NCBI RefSeq assembly: GCF_003435815.1
Contig: NZ_QTUV01000011.1
Location: 3,769 to 67,768, forward strand
Length of the DNA stretch: 64,000 nt
From: Dorea sp. AM10-31
GTDB lineage: Bacteria > Bacillota > Clostridia > Lachnospirales > Lachnospiraceae
Direction: 5' to 3'
The notes below the pieces were generated by a model. That model worked only from the letters and a program-made list of their open reading frames with translations, did no database searches and was not told where the DNA came from. Of the stretch, positions 6,613 through 14,771 are shown in pieces (the stretch's first letter is position 1; each line of letters opens with the position of its first letter). The position numbers and the translations under genes were made by a program.

Positions 6613-7728
6613 TTAATCTGCTCTGTTAGTGGAAAGGGTACAGCTAAACAACTGCAGCGTTCCAGGTTCCAGTGCCGGATTGGAAACTTCCAGATAATGC
6701 ACAGGAAGAAAACGGAACGGGAAAGCTAACTGTTGTATGGAAAGTTTAAGTACTGCAGGAAGATTGGAAACCAGGCCGGTCAGTCTGCTGAATGGCAATG
6801 CAGAAAACAGCAGTGCCAGAGCCGTACAGAAGAAGAGCAGAATGAGAGATTCTGTCAGAGTATCCACATGATCCAGCAGTGTTGTACATTCTTTCAGATA
6901 AGAATAGGTCAGTCCGTGAAACAGATAAATTGCCATTGTCCGGCTTCCAATATAGGAAAGCAGATTCTGGCGGTCTGTGATAAGACTAAAAATAGCAAAT
7001 GTAAGAATGAAGCTTACTGCATAACAGAATAACCGGCAAAAGATTCCTTCGGCGTTTGTCTGTCCTAAGAAATCATAATTGTATCTGCCATAAAAAATTT
7101 TCGGCGAATATTCTGTGTGTGTTTCATCTAAAATCAAATAAAGAATAAATGTTGCAATAACACATGCGGAAAAGAGCTGGCATTTTCTTGTGCGGAGAGT
7201 ATTTAGAGTATCTCTGGAAAATATAGTTCCGGCGAGGAAAAATGGATAAAATACAAGAATCCTCGGCAGGCTTAAAAAATTGTCAGCCATATCACTGCAT
7301 CCGATCAAGAGCCCAAGTCCGACAGAAAGCAACATATAGTATGGAAGCTTTTTGAAATACGGTGTGACAGCTCTCCATGCAAATAAAGCCAAAATATACC
7401 AAAGGGAGAACTTCGGATATAACAGATATAAGCTGGTTTCTTTATGAAGTACATAAATATAGAAGAAATAATATATAAATTCATAAATCAAATACGGAAT
7501 AACCAGTTTTTGAAATAATTTTGCAAAAGTCAGTTCACGTTTGGAAAAATAGCCGGATATGAAAATGAATGCCGGCATATGAAAGGACACAATCAGCCAT
7601 TTTAAAGTATATAAAAAATCATTATTGCGATAGGATGGCTCGGTAAAATGTCCGATGATGACCAGAATGATCAATAATACTTTGTAGTTATCGAATAAAT
7701 AATCTCTTTGTCTGTTCTTTGATTCCAT
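6613..7728 (-). CDS. Membrane acyltransferase (acyltransferase 3 / OafA-like)
   Basis: A 371-aa polytopic membrane protein. The N-terminus has FDNYKVLLIILVIIGHF, carrying the His of the acyltransferase-3 family. It is followed by FHMPAFIFISGYFSKR and about ten hydrophobic segments. Family members O-acylate cell-surface sugars at the membrane; the overall look is closest to fucose 4-O-acetylase-type enzymes. AGGAGC lies nine bases before the ATG. It stands alone on the minus strand, with no glycan genes next to it, so the acceptor is unknown. Confidence 0.88.
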   Translation of the reverse strand: MESKNRQRDYLFDNYKVLLIILVIIGHFTEPSYRNNDFLYTLKWLIVSFHMPAFIFISGYFSKRELTFAKLFQKLVIPYLIYEFIYYFFYIYVLHKETSLYLLYPKFSLWYILALFAWRAVTPYFKKLPYYMLLSVGLGLLIGCSDMADNFLSLPRILVFYPFFLAGTIFSRDTLNTLRTRKCQLFSACVIATFILYLILDETHTEYSPKIFYGRYNYDFLGQTNAEGIFCRLFCYAVSFILTFAIFSLITDRQNLLSYIGSRTMAIYLFHGLTYSYLKECTTLLDHVDTLTESLILLFFCTALALLFSALPFSRLTGLVSNLPAVLKLSIQQLAFPFRFLPVHYLEVSNPALEPGTLQLFSCTLSTNRAD

Positions 7729-7899
7729 AATATCTGCTCCTGGATTAGCGAATAGATTTTAAAAACGCATTTATTTTACTCTTTTTTATTTCTGCGGACA
7801 AGATAAAAATTGCATAAAAATGTAATAAAATTGTAATATAATCTTAACAAAATTAATGTTTTTCAGAGCAAACAAAAGAAAGAGTTAGGTTGTTGACAC

Positions 7900-7928
7900 T
7901 TGTATCAATTCCAGATTTCTTATATAAT
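7900..7928 (+). promoter_or_regulatory. Promoter of the IMP cyclohydrolase gene
   Basis: TTGTAT (7900-7905), 17 bp, TATAAT (7923-7928). The -10 position makes the upstream in-frame ATG at 7931 an unlikely start. The 7729-7899 gap otherwise shows only AT-rich sequence and no recognisable purine riboswitch. Confidence 0.65.
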
Positions 7929-7972
7929 GAATGCACAGCTTAAAACCAATCAGAAGAAGGAGACGTATTCTT

Positions 7973-8686
7973 ATGGAAATGTTAGCAATTGAAAAAGAAC
8001 TGAAAGAAAATTCCTATCCAGGAAGAGGTATCGTTATAGGCAGAAGTGCAGACGGAAGTAAAGCTGTAACTGCCTATTTTATTATGGGAAGAAGTGAGAA
8101 CAGCCGGAACCGTGTGTTTGTAGAAGACGGACAGGGAATCCGTACGCAGGCATTTGATCCGGCGAAACTGACAGATCCGAGCCTGATCATCTATGCACCG
8201 GTTCGTGTACTGGGGAATAAGACGATCGTTACAAACGGAGATCAGACCGATACGATCTATGAAGGTATGGATAAGCAGATGACATTCGAACAGTCATTGA
8301 GAAGCCGTGAATTTGAACCGGACGGACCGAACTATACACCACGTATTTCCGGTATTATGCATATTGAGAAAGGAAAATACAACTATGCCATGTCTATTCT
8401 TAAGAGTAATAATGGTGATCCTTCCGGATGTAACCGCTATACATTTGCATATGAGAATCCGGCAGCAGGAGAAGGACATTTCATTCATACATACCAGCAT
8501 GATGCCAATCCACTGCCAAGCTTTGAGGGAGAGCCGAAGCTTGTTCAGATCCCGGATGGAATCGATGCATTTACAGAGCTTCTGTGGAGCAGCCTGAATG
8601 AAGACAATAAAGTATCTTTATTTGTACGTTATATTGATATCGAAACAGGAGAGTATGAGACAAGAATTGTCAACAAGAACCAGTAA
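7973..8686 (+). CDS. purO: IMP cyclohydrolase, PurO-type
   Basis: A 237-aa protein. It matches the archaeal-type IMP cyclohydrolase pattern: YPGRGIVIGRS, then AYFIMGRSENSRNR and TNGDQTDTI. The enzyme closes FAICAR to IMP, the last step of de novo purine synthesis in the cytosol. The start at 7973 is chosen because AGAAGGAG lies upstream and because the in-frame ATG at 7931 falls at the predicted transcription start. The next gene is the AICAR formyltransferase, so the two together replace bifunctional PurH. The fold is unrelated to the PurH cyclohydrolase domain. Confidence 0.85.
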   Translation: MEMLAIEKELKENSYPGRGIVIGRSADGSKAVTAYFIMGRSENSRNRVFVEDGQGIRTQAFDPAKLTDPSLIIYAPVRVLGNKTIVTNGDQTDTIYEGMDKQMTFEQSLRSREFEPDGPNYTPRISGIMHIEKGKYNYAMSILKSNNGDPSGCNRYTFAYENPAAGEGHFIHTYQHDANPLPSFEGEPKLVQIPDGIDAFTELLWSSLNEDNKVSLFVRYIDIETGEYETRIVNKNQ

Positions 8687-8690
8687 GAAC

Positions 8691-8717
8691 AGAATATAGA
8701 GAATATAGAGAATATAG
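8691..8717 (+). repeat. Tandem 9-bp repeat, three copies
   Basis: AGAATATAG is repeated exactly three times in the 62-bp gap between the IMP cyclohydrolase and formyltransferase genes. Copy number could vary between strains and would change the intercistronic spacing. Confidence 0.85.
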
Positions 8718-8748
8718 AAATCACATATGAAAAGTCAGGAGTGTAAAC

Positions 8749-9927
8749 ATGAAAGAATTAGAATTAAAGTATGGTTGTAACCCGAATCAGAAACCATCTA
8801 AGATCTATATGAAGAATGGAAAAGATCTGCCGATCCAAGTGTTAAACGGACGTCCGGGATATATTAATTTCCTGGATGCGTTTAATGGATGGCAGCTTGT
8901 AAGTGAGCTTAAGAAAGCAACCGGACTTCCGGCAGCAACTTCTTTTAAACATGTATCACCGGCAGGCGCTGCCGTAGGTCTTCCGCTGAGCGATACACTG
9001 GCTAAGATTTACTGGGTAGATGATCTTGGAGAGTTGTCTCCGCTAGCAAGTGCTTATGCAAGAGCAAGAGGAGCAGACCGTATGTCTTCCTTCGGTGATT
9101 TTATTTCGCTGTCTGATGTGTGCGATGTAGATACTGCAAAGCTGATCAAGAGAGAAGTGTCAGACGGTGTGATCGCACCGGGTTATGAGCCGGAAGCACT
9201 GGAGATTTTAAAAGCAAAGAAAAAAGGCAATTACAATGTTATCCAGATCGATCCGGATTATGTACCGGATCCGATGGAGCACAAAGAAGTATTTGGAATT
9301 ACTTTTGAGCAGGGACGAAATGAATTAAAGATTGATGATGATTTCTTTGCTAAGATTGTGACTGAGAATAAAGAACTGACAGAGCAGGCAAAGATCGATC
9401 TTGCGATCTCTATGATCACTCTGAAATATACACAGTCAAATTCCGTATGCTTTGTCAAAGACGGACAGGCAATTGGTATCGGAGCAGGACAGCAGTCACG
9501 TATCCACTGTACACGTCTGGCAGGTCAGAAAGCAGATAACTGGTGGTTAAGACAGTCTCCGCAGGTAATGAATCTTCCGTTTGTAGATGGAATCCGCCGT
9601 GCAGACAGAGATAATGCGATCGATCTTTACATTGGTGAAGATTATATGGATGTACTTGCTGACGGGGCATGGGAGAATATTTTCAAAGAAAAACCGGAAG
9701 TATTTACAAGAGAAGCGAAGAGAGAATGGCTGGATAAGCTGACAGATGTATCACTTGGTTCGGATGCCTTCTTCCCATTTGGGGATAATATTGAACGTGC
9801 CCACAAGAGCGGTGTAAAATACATTGCACAGCCGGGTGGTTCTGTACGTGATGACAATGTGATCGATACATGTAACAAGTATGATATGGTAATGTCGTTT
9901 ACAGGTATTCGTCTGTTCCATCACTAG
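8749..9927 (+). CDS. Stand-alone AICAR formyltransferase
   Basis: A 392-aa protein corresponding to the C-terminal domain of PurH only. It starts KYGCNPNQKPS, carries SFKHVSPAG with the catalytic Lys67-His68 pair, then KYTQSNSVCFVKDGQ and IGIGAGQQSRIHC, and ends FTGIRLFHH. It transfers a formyl group from 10-formyl-THF to AICAR, giving FAICAR for the preceding cyclohydrolase. There is no inosicase domain. The two genes are 62 bp apart and presumably cotranscribed. The ATG follows AGGAGTG. Confidence 0.93.
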   Translation: MKELELKYGCNPNQKPSKIYMKNGKDLPIQVLNGRPGYINFLDAFNGWQLVSELKKATGLPAATSFKHVSPAGAAVGLPLSDTLAKIYWVDDLGELSPLASAYARARGADRMSSFGDFISLSDVCDVDTAKLIKREVSDGVIAPGYEPEALEILKAKKKGNYNVIQIDPDYVPDPMEHKEVFGITFEQGRNELKIDDDFFAKIVTENKELTEQAKIDLAISMITLKYTQSNSVCFVKDGQAIGIGAGQQSRIHCTRLAGQKADNWWLRQSPQVMNLPFVDGIRRADRDNAIDLYIGEDYMDVLADGAWENIFKEKPEVFTREAKREWLDKLTDVSLGSDAFFPFGDNIERAHKSGVKYIAQPGGSVRDDNVIDTCNKYDMVMSFTGIRLFHH

Positions 9928-9936
9928 ATCCATTAC

Positions 9937-9971
9937 CAGAACAGCCGGGGAGCTCTCACCGGTTTGTTCTG
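9937..9971 (+). terminator. Hairpin after the AICAR formyltransferase gene
   Basis: CAGAACA-CCGG pairs with CCGG-TGTTCTG. No T-run follows, so it may be an attenuator or RNA-stabilising hairpin rather than a strong terminator. Confidence 0.45.
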
Positions 9972-10018
9972 TGCCACAGGAGTGTTGCACGAATATAAAA
10001 CCAGGAAGGTGAAAATGA

Positions 10019-11413
10019 TTGAATAATCAATATGATGTAATTATTATAGGAGCAGGTCCGTCAGGAATTTTCTGCGCCTATGAACTGACGCGGCAGAAAC
10101 CGGATCTGAAAGTCCTTATGCTGGAAAAAGGAAGATCTATAGAAAAGCGACAGTGTCCGAAGCGTAAGACGAAAGTCTGCGTGGGATGTCAGCCGTGTTC
10201 CATCACAACCGGATTTGCAGGAGCAGGAGCATTTTCCGATGGAAAATTATCGCTGTCACCGGATGTCGGCGGTACACTGCCGGAGATTTTAGGATATGAG
10301 AAAGCAGAAGAACTGATTCATGAGGCAGATGATATTTATCTGAAATTCGGAGCAGATAAGAAGGTATACGGCATTGAAGACTATGAGGCAATCGAAGCAA
10401 TTCGTACTAAAGCAATCCGTGCGAATCTGAAGCTGATCGAATGTCCGATCCGTCATCTGGGAACGGAAGAAGGTTATAAGATTTATACAAGACTGCAGGA
10501 ACATCTGATAAAGAGCGGTGTTGAGATAAAATTTATGACAATGGTGAAGAACATTCTGGTAGAAGATGGTGTTGCAAAAGGTGTGCTCACGGAGCAGGGC
10601 GAGGTGTTCTATGCACCGGAAATTGTAGCCGGAATCGGTCGTGAAGGTTCTGAGTGGTTTTCACATATCTGTAAGGAACATGGCATCGATACCAAGAATG
10701 GTACAGTAGATGTCGGTGTTCGTGTGGAAGTGCGTGATGAGATCATGAAGGAACTTAATGAGAAACTGTATGAAGCAAAGCTTGTATACTATACACCAAC
10801 CTTTGATGATAAAGTGCGTGTATTCTGTACGAATCCGTCAGGAGAAGTTGCGACAGAATATTATGATGACGGGCTTGCCGTTGTAAACGGACATGCTTAT
10901 AAATCAAAAGATATGAAGACAAAGAATACGAACTTTGCACTTCTTGTATCCAAGAATTTTACAGAGCCGTTTAAATCACCAATCGAATATGGTAAACATA
11001 TCGCACAGCTTGGCAATATGTTAAGTGACGGTAAGATCCTGTTACAGAGATACGGAGATTTCCGCAGGGGAAGAAGAACAACAGAAGAGCGTCTTCACCG
11101 TAACAATATTACGCCGACACTGAAAGATGCAGTGCCGGGAGACCTGTCACTGGTATTTCCACACAGAATCATGGTTGCGATTGACGAGATGATCCAGGCA
11201 CTTGATAAAGTAACACCGGGTATTGCGTCGGATGAGACATTGCTGTATGGCGTGGAAGTGAAGTTCTATTCCAATAAAGTTGTAGTTGGACAGGATTTTG
11301 AGACCAGCATCAAAGGATTACGTGCGATGGGAGACGGTGCTTCCATTACAAGAGGACTGCAGCAGGCATCTGCGAATGGTCTGTGGGTAGCGCGCTGTAT
11401 CCTTAATCAGTAG
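10019..11413 (+). CDS. FAD-dependent dehydrogenase (COG2509-like)
   Basis: A 464-aa flavoprotein. The N-terminal Rossmann motif is YDVIIIGAGPSGIFCAYEL, followed by the acidic strand LMLEKG. A Cys-rich segment KVCVGCQPCSITTGFAGAGAFSDGK follows, then the C-terminal GDGASITRGLQQASANG FAD-binding end. This pattern fits the uncharacterised FAD-dependent dehydrogenase group; the substrate is unknown. The start is a TTG with AGGAAGG eight bases upstream; no in-frame ATG is available nearby. It overlaps the convergent TetR gene by 11 bp. Confidence 0.87.
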   Translation: MNNQYDVIIIGAGPSGIFCAYELTRQKPDLKVLMLEKGRSIEKRQCPKRKTKVCVGCQPCSITTGFAGAGAFSDGKLSLSPDVGGTLPEILGYEKAEELIHEADDIYLKFGADKKVYGIEDYEAIEAIRTKAIRANLKLIECPIRHLGTEEGYKIYTRLQEHLIKSGVEIKFMTMVKNILVEDGVAKGVLTEQGEVFYAPEIVAGIGREGSEWFSHICKEHGIDTKNGTVDVGVRVEVRDEIMKELNEKLYEAKLVYYTPTFDDKVRVFCTNPSGEVATEYYDDGLAVVNGHAYKSKDMKTKNTNFALLVSKNFTEPFKSPIEYGKHIAQLGNMLSDGKILLQRYGDFRRGRRTTEERLHRNNITPTLKDAVPGDLSLVFPHRIMVAIDEMIQALDKVTPGIASDETLLYGVEVKFYSNKVVVGQDFETSIKGLRAMGDGASITRGLQQASANGLWVARCILNQ

Positions 11414-11942
11414 TCAGAGAAAGAAGAATCTGTACGATTTCATCGACAGGTTCTTTCTTTTTTCCTTTTTCCCATTCGATGAATGTATTTAAAAGTGCAC
11501 CTGCGTAAAAATACAGTTCATAGATAGAACCGGAGTAATAAGGAGCGACATAAATACGCATATAGTCATTGATGGCATTAATCATAAGGGAGTACAAACC
11601 GGCTTTTTCCAATGTCAGAAACAGAGAGGTGTACTGATCAAAATAATGCAGTGCCTGACGGATCGATGTCTCACGGCGAAGCATGACAAGGGTAATATCT
11701 TTCGGGCAGACTTCCTGATAACCGTCAATGACTTCCTGCAGATAGTTGCCGAGAGCTTCGGTTTTATCTTTGAAATAGTGGTAAAAAGTCATGCGGGATA
11801 CGCCGGCAGTTTTTACAATGTCGGAGATGGTAATGGAATCAAAGTCTTTTTTGTAAACAAGAGCAATGATCGCTTCTCCGATACACTGTCGGGTAAAACG
11901 TGTCCGCTTTGTATATTTTCTGGAAAATAATTTTCGTGTCAT
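11403..11942 (-). CDS. TetR-family transcriptional regulator
   Basis: A 179-aa protein. Residues about 15-60 form the TetR helix-turn-helix (ITISDIVKTAGVSRMTFYHYFKDK). The ligand-binding domain is of the type common in Firmicutes, with no assignable inducer. AAAGGAG precedes the ATG. It is divergent from the DegV gene at 12062 with a 119-bp gap, so DegV or itself are the obvious targets, which is inference. Confidence 0.92.
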   Translation of the reverse strand: MTRKLFSRKYTKRTRFTRQCIGEAIIALVYKKDFDSITISDIVKTAGVSRMTFYHYFKDKTEALGNYLQEVIDGYQEVCPKDITLVMLRRETSIRQALHYFDQYTSLFLTLEKAGLYSLMINAINDYMRIYVAPYYSGSIYELYFYAGALLNTFIEWEKGKKKEPVDEIVQILLSLTTD

Positions 11943-12061
11943 GAGAAGGCTCCTTTCTTACACTTTCACGTCTTTTGTAAATTGTATCACAGATATGTAT
12001 GAGATACAATTAAATGTAGTAATAAAAACTACGTGATAAAGATGAAGGGAAATTATTTAGG

Positions 12062-12925
12062 ATGAGCAAGATTGTGATTTTGGCCGAGACGGGTTCGGAT
12101 ATAACAGAAGAAGTGGCGAAAGAATATGGGATAAAATTAGTGCCGATGCACGTCTCTTTTGGAAAAGATACGAAGGATGACGGAACATTTCCGGCAGAAG
12201 AAATCTATGCGTATTATGAGAAGACCGGTGAGTTGCCGCGGACAAGTGGAAGCGTACCGGAAGATTTCCGGCGTGTAATCGCAGAAATCAGAGAGGAAGA
12301 TCCGGAGTGTGAGCTTTTATATCTGGCATATTCAGCAGTGACAACCTGTTCTTACCAGAGCGCCCAGATTGCAATTGATACAGATGATATTGAAAGAATT
12401 GCCTGTGTGGATACAAAACATGTGGCAGCAGGTCAGTATATGGTGGTGGTTGAAACCGCAAAAGCAATTAAGGCGCATCCGGAGTGGACACTTTCTGAGG
12501 CGAAAGAAGCGGCGGAGAAGATTTCAGCAAGTGTACATATGTGTTTTATACCTGATACATTGAAATTCTTAAGAGCAGGCGGAAGAGTCAGCAATGGTGC
12601 GGCAATTGCAGGAGAGTTGTTAAAACTGCATCCACAGATTGAGATTCTGGATGGATATTTGCAGGCAACGAAGAAGCATCGTGGCAAAATGAAGAAGATT
12701 GCAGTAAAAGTAATCCCGGAATATATCAAAGAACAGAAACTGGATCTTAGTGAATTGTATCTGATCTGGTCTCCGGGAATGGATGAACATACAAAAGAAA
12801 TTGCAGAAAATGCCGCAAAAGAGTGTGGCGTGAAGAAAATCACATGGGTGCGTACCGGGGGTGTGATCACCTGTCACGGAGGTCCGGGAGCATTTGGCGT
12901 GGTAGGAATCTGCAGGGAAGGATAA
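12062..12925 (+). CDS. DegV family fatty-acid-binding protein
   Basis: A 287-aa protein. The N-terminus KIVILAETGSDITEE is the DegV start. RTSGSVPEDF, the central VDTKHVAAGQ segment and FLRAGGRVSNGAA are conserved ligand-pocket motifs, and the C-terminal HGGPGAFGV is typical. DegV/FakB proteins bind a fatty acid for phosphorylation by FakA; no fakA lies nearby. It is divergent from the TetR regulator and followed directly by a LysR remnant. Confidence 0.93.
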   Translation: MSKIVILAETGSDITEEVAKEYGIKLVPMHVSFGKDTKDDGTFPAEEIYAYYEKTGELPRTSGSVPEDFRRVIAEIREEDPECELLYLAYSAVTTCSYQSAQIAIDTDDIERIACVDTKHVAAGQYMVVVETAKAIKAHPEWTLSEAKEAAEKISASVHMCFIPDTLKFLRAGGRVSNGAAIAGELLKLHPQIEILDGYLQATKKHRGKMKKIAVKVIPEYIKEQKLDLSELYLIWSPGMDEHTKEIAENAAKECGVKKITWVRTGGVITCHGGPGAFGVVGICREG

Positions 12926-12926
12926 T

Positions 12927-13115
12927 ATGACATTACAACATTTAAAATATATTCTTGCAGTGGCAGAGAAAGGCTCGATCAGTGAAGCCGCGCGGGAATT
13001 GCATATTTCACAACCCAGCCTTTCCAATGCGATCAAAGAAGTGGAGAATTAACGTGGCTTTCCGGTATTTACAAGAAACTGTCTTGGAATCGCCTCGACG
13101 AAAGAAGGGACTGGG
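12927..13115 (+). pseudogene. LysR-family regulator remnant
   Basis: The ATG at 12927 opens a perfect LysR N-terminus: MTLQHLKYILAVAEKGS, then HISQPSLSNAIKEVEN, ending at a TAA (13050-13052). The same frame continues after the stop with GFPVFTRN and STKEG, the usual continuation of the LysR helix-turn-helix region. Homology ends near 13115, just before the hairpin at 13129. So this is a LysR gene broken by an in-frame stop and missing its effector domain. It begins one base after the DegV stop, so it was probably once cotranscribed. A 41-aa peptide could still be made. Confidence 0.75.
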
Positions 13116-13128
13116 AAAGATTTATCTA

Positions 13129-13172
13129 TAACGCTCCTTTTTGTGGTATCGTGGATACAAAAAGGAGCGTTA
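13129..13172. terminator. Perfect 16-bp inverted repeat after the LysR remnant
   Basis: TAACGCTCCTTTTTGT pairs perfectly with ACAAAAAGGAGCGTTA around a 12-nt loop. No T-run follows on either strand, so it is either a weak terminator or a scar of the event that removed the rest of the LysR gene. The rest of the gap to 13370 holds only a weak 54-codon frame. Confidence 0.5.
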
Positions 13173-13369
13173 AAATATGTCGGCGCTTTTAGGAGTGGAG
13201 TTTTTTATCGCAACAGTAGGAAATTTTTCACCTCGGGAAGTTACACCGGCTGGATCATGTGCTGACCGGTTAAAGTGTGAACAAGTGACACTGGTTTACA
13301 GAAGTAAAACAGAAGTGTTATACTTATCGCGGTATGAGTAATTGAAAATCTAAAGGAGAGGTGAATCAA

Positions 13370-14734
13370 TTGAAAAAGAATAAATATGAGATTGATATGT
13401 GCAATGGAACCATTATGGACAAATTGATTTCTTTTTCTGTGCCGTTAATTTTGTCCGGAATCTTACAGCTTTTGTTTAATGCGGTAGATATTATTGTGGT
13501 TGGAAGATTCAGCGGAAGTCAGGCACTGGCAGCTGTCGGTTCAACAACAGCACTTATCAATATTTTTACGAATTTATTTATCGGAATATCACTTGGGGCA
13601 AATGTGCTCGCAGCAAGATTCTATGCAGCACAAAAAGATAAAGAAATGTCGGAAACGGTACATACAGCGATTATGCTGGCGCTTATAAGCGGTGTAGTAA
13701 TGCTGTTTGTCGGTATCTTTTTTGCCAGAGGTGCGTTGGAACTTATGGGAACACCGGATGATGTTATCGGTCAGTCCACTTTATATATGCGGATTTATTT
13801 TGCCGGGATGCCATTTTTTATGCTGTATAACTATGGTGCGGCGATCCTTCGTGCAGTTGGAGATACAAAGCGGCCATTGTTGTTCCTGATCGTATCAGGT
13901 GTTGTCAATGCGTGTCTGAATCTTTTTCTCGTTATTGCTTTTCATCTGGGCGTTGCCGGAGTGGCAATCGCAACTGTTACTGCGCAGGGAATTTCCTGTG
14001 CGCTTGTGCTTCGCTGTCTGCAACGGTCACAGGCAAGTTATCAGTTACGTTTCAGAGATCTTAAGATCCGTGGCTGCTATGTGCGGCAGATTTTCCAGGT
14101 AGGACTGCCGGCGGGAATCCAGAGCACAGTTATTAATTTTTCCAACGCATTATTACAATCTTCGGTAAACTCTTTTGGTTCAATTGCAATGGCAGGGTAT
14201 ACAGCAGCCAACAATTTATTTGGATTCCTGTATGTGTCAACGAACTCGATCACACAGGCATGCATGAGTTTTACAAGCCAGAATTACGGAGTCGGTAAAT
14301 GGAAGAGAATGGATCGGGTACTGTTTGACTGTATAATCTTATCGGTTGCAGTTATGCTGACTCTTGGCGGTGGAATGTATTTCTTCGGACCGGAGGTACT
14401 GAAAATATATACAACGAATCCGCGGGTTATCAGTTGTGGAATGGAAGTTCTGACTTATACGACACTTACTTATTTTCTGTGTGGTATCATGGATCTCCTT
14501 CCGGGAGCCCTTCGTGGTATGGGATATTCATCTGTGCCGATGATCCTGTCAATCATAGGAACAGTAGGTACGAGAATTGTATGGATCTTTGGAATCTTCC
14601 CGAACCATCGTTCACTGGATATTTTATTTATTTCTTATCCGGTATCATGGATGATAACGATTGTGCTTCAGGTCATCTGTTTTTATTTTGTGCGACGGAA
14701 AGTTCATGCACGTCCGGGTGTATCAGAAACGTAA
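13370..14734 (+). CDS. MATE family multidrug/efflux transporter
   Basis: A 454-aa protein with about twelve membrane segments in two halves. GTIMDKLISFSVPLILSGILQ, LFNAVDIIVVGRFSG and GSTTALINIFTNLFIGIS are MATE N-domain signatures; GLPAGIQSTVINFSNALLQ marks the second half. These transporters export drugs or metabolites using Na+ or H+. The TTG at 13370 is preferred because GAGGTGA lies five bases upstream; the GTG at 13361 would overlap that site. It is followed 37 bp later by the enolase gene. Confidence 0.93.
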   Translation: MKKNKYEIDMCNGTIMDKLISFSVPLILSGILQLLFNAVDIIVVGRFSGSQALAAVGSTTALINIFTNLFIGISLGANVLAARFYAAQKDKEMSETVHTAIMLALISGVVMLFVGIFFARGALELMGTPDDVIGQSTLYMRIYFAGMPFFMLYNYGAAILRAVGDTKRPLLFLIVSGVVNACLNLFLVIAFHLGVAGVAIATVTAQGISCALVLRCLQRSQASYQLRFRDLKIRGCYVRQIFQVGLPAGIQSTVINFSNALLQSSVNSFGSIAMAGYTAANNLFGFLYVSTNSITQACMSFTSQNYGVGKWKRMDRVLFDCIILSVAVMLTLGGGMYFFGPEVLKIYTTNPRVISCGMEVLTYTTLTYFLCGIMDLLPGALRGMGYSSVPMILSIIGTVGTRIVWIFGIFPNHRSLDILFISYPVSWMITIVLQVICFYFVRRKVHARPGVSET

Positions 14735-14771
14735 AACTGGTGCATAATATCCTCTGTAAGGAGGAAAAAAC

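Noticed and set aside
7931..7972. Upstream in-frame ATG of the IMP cyclohydrolase gene
   Set aside because: It falls at the predicted transcription start and adds a basic stretch not seen in the family; the ATG at 7973 has a proper ribosome binding site.
7729..7972. Possible purine riboswitch before the purine pair
   Set aside because: I could not find the conserved aptamer core or an expression-platform hairpin; the region is only AT-rich.
13177..13341. 54-codon open frame between the LysR remnant and the MATE gene, with GGAG seven bases upstream
   Set aside because: Its codon use and composition look random, it overlaps the MATE upstream region, and the apparent ribosome binding site is part of the inverted repeat at 13129-13172.
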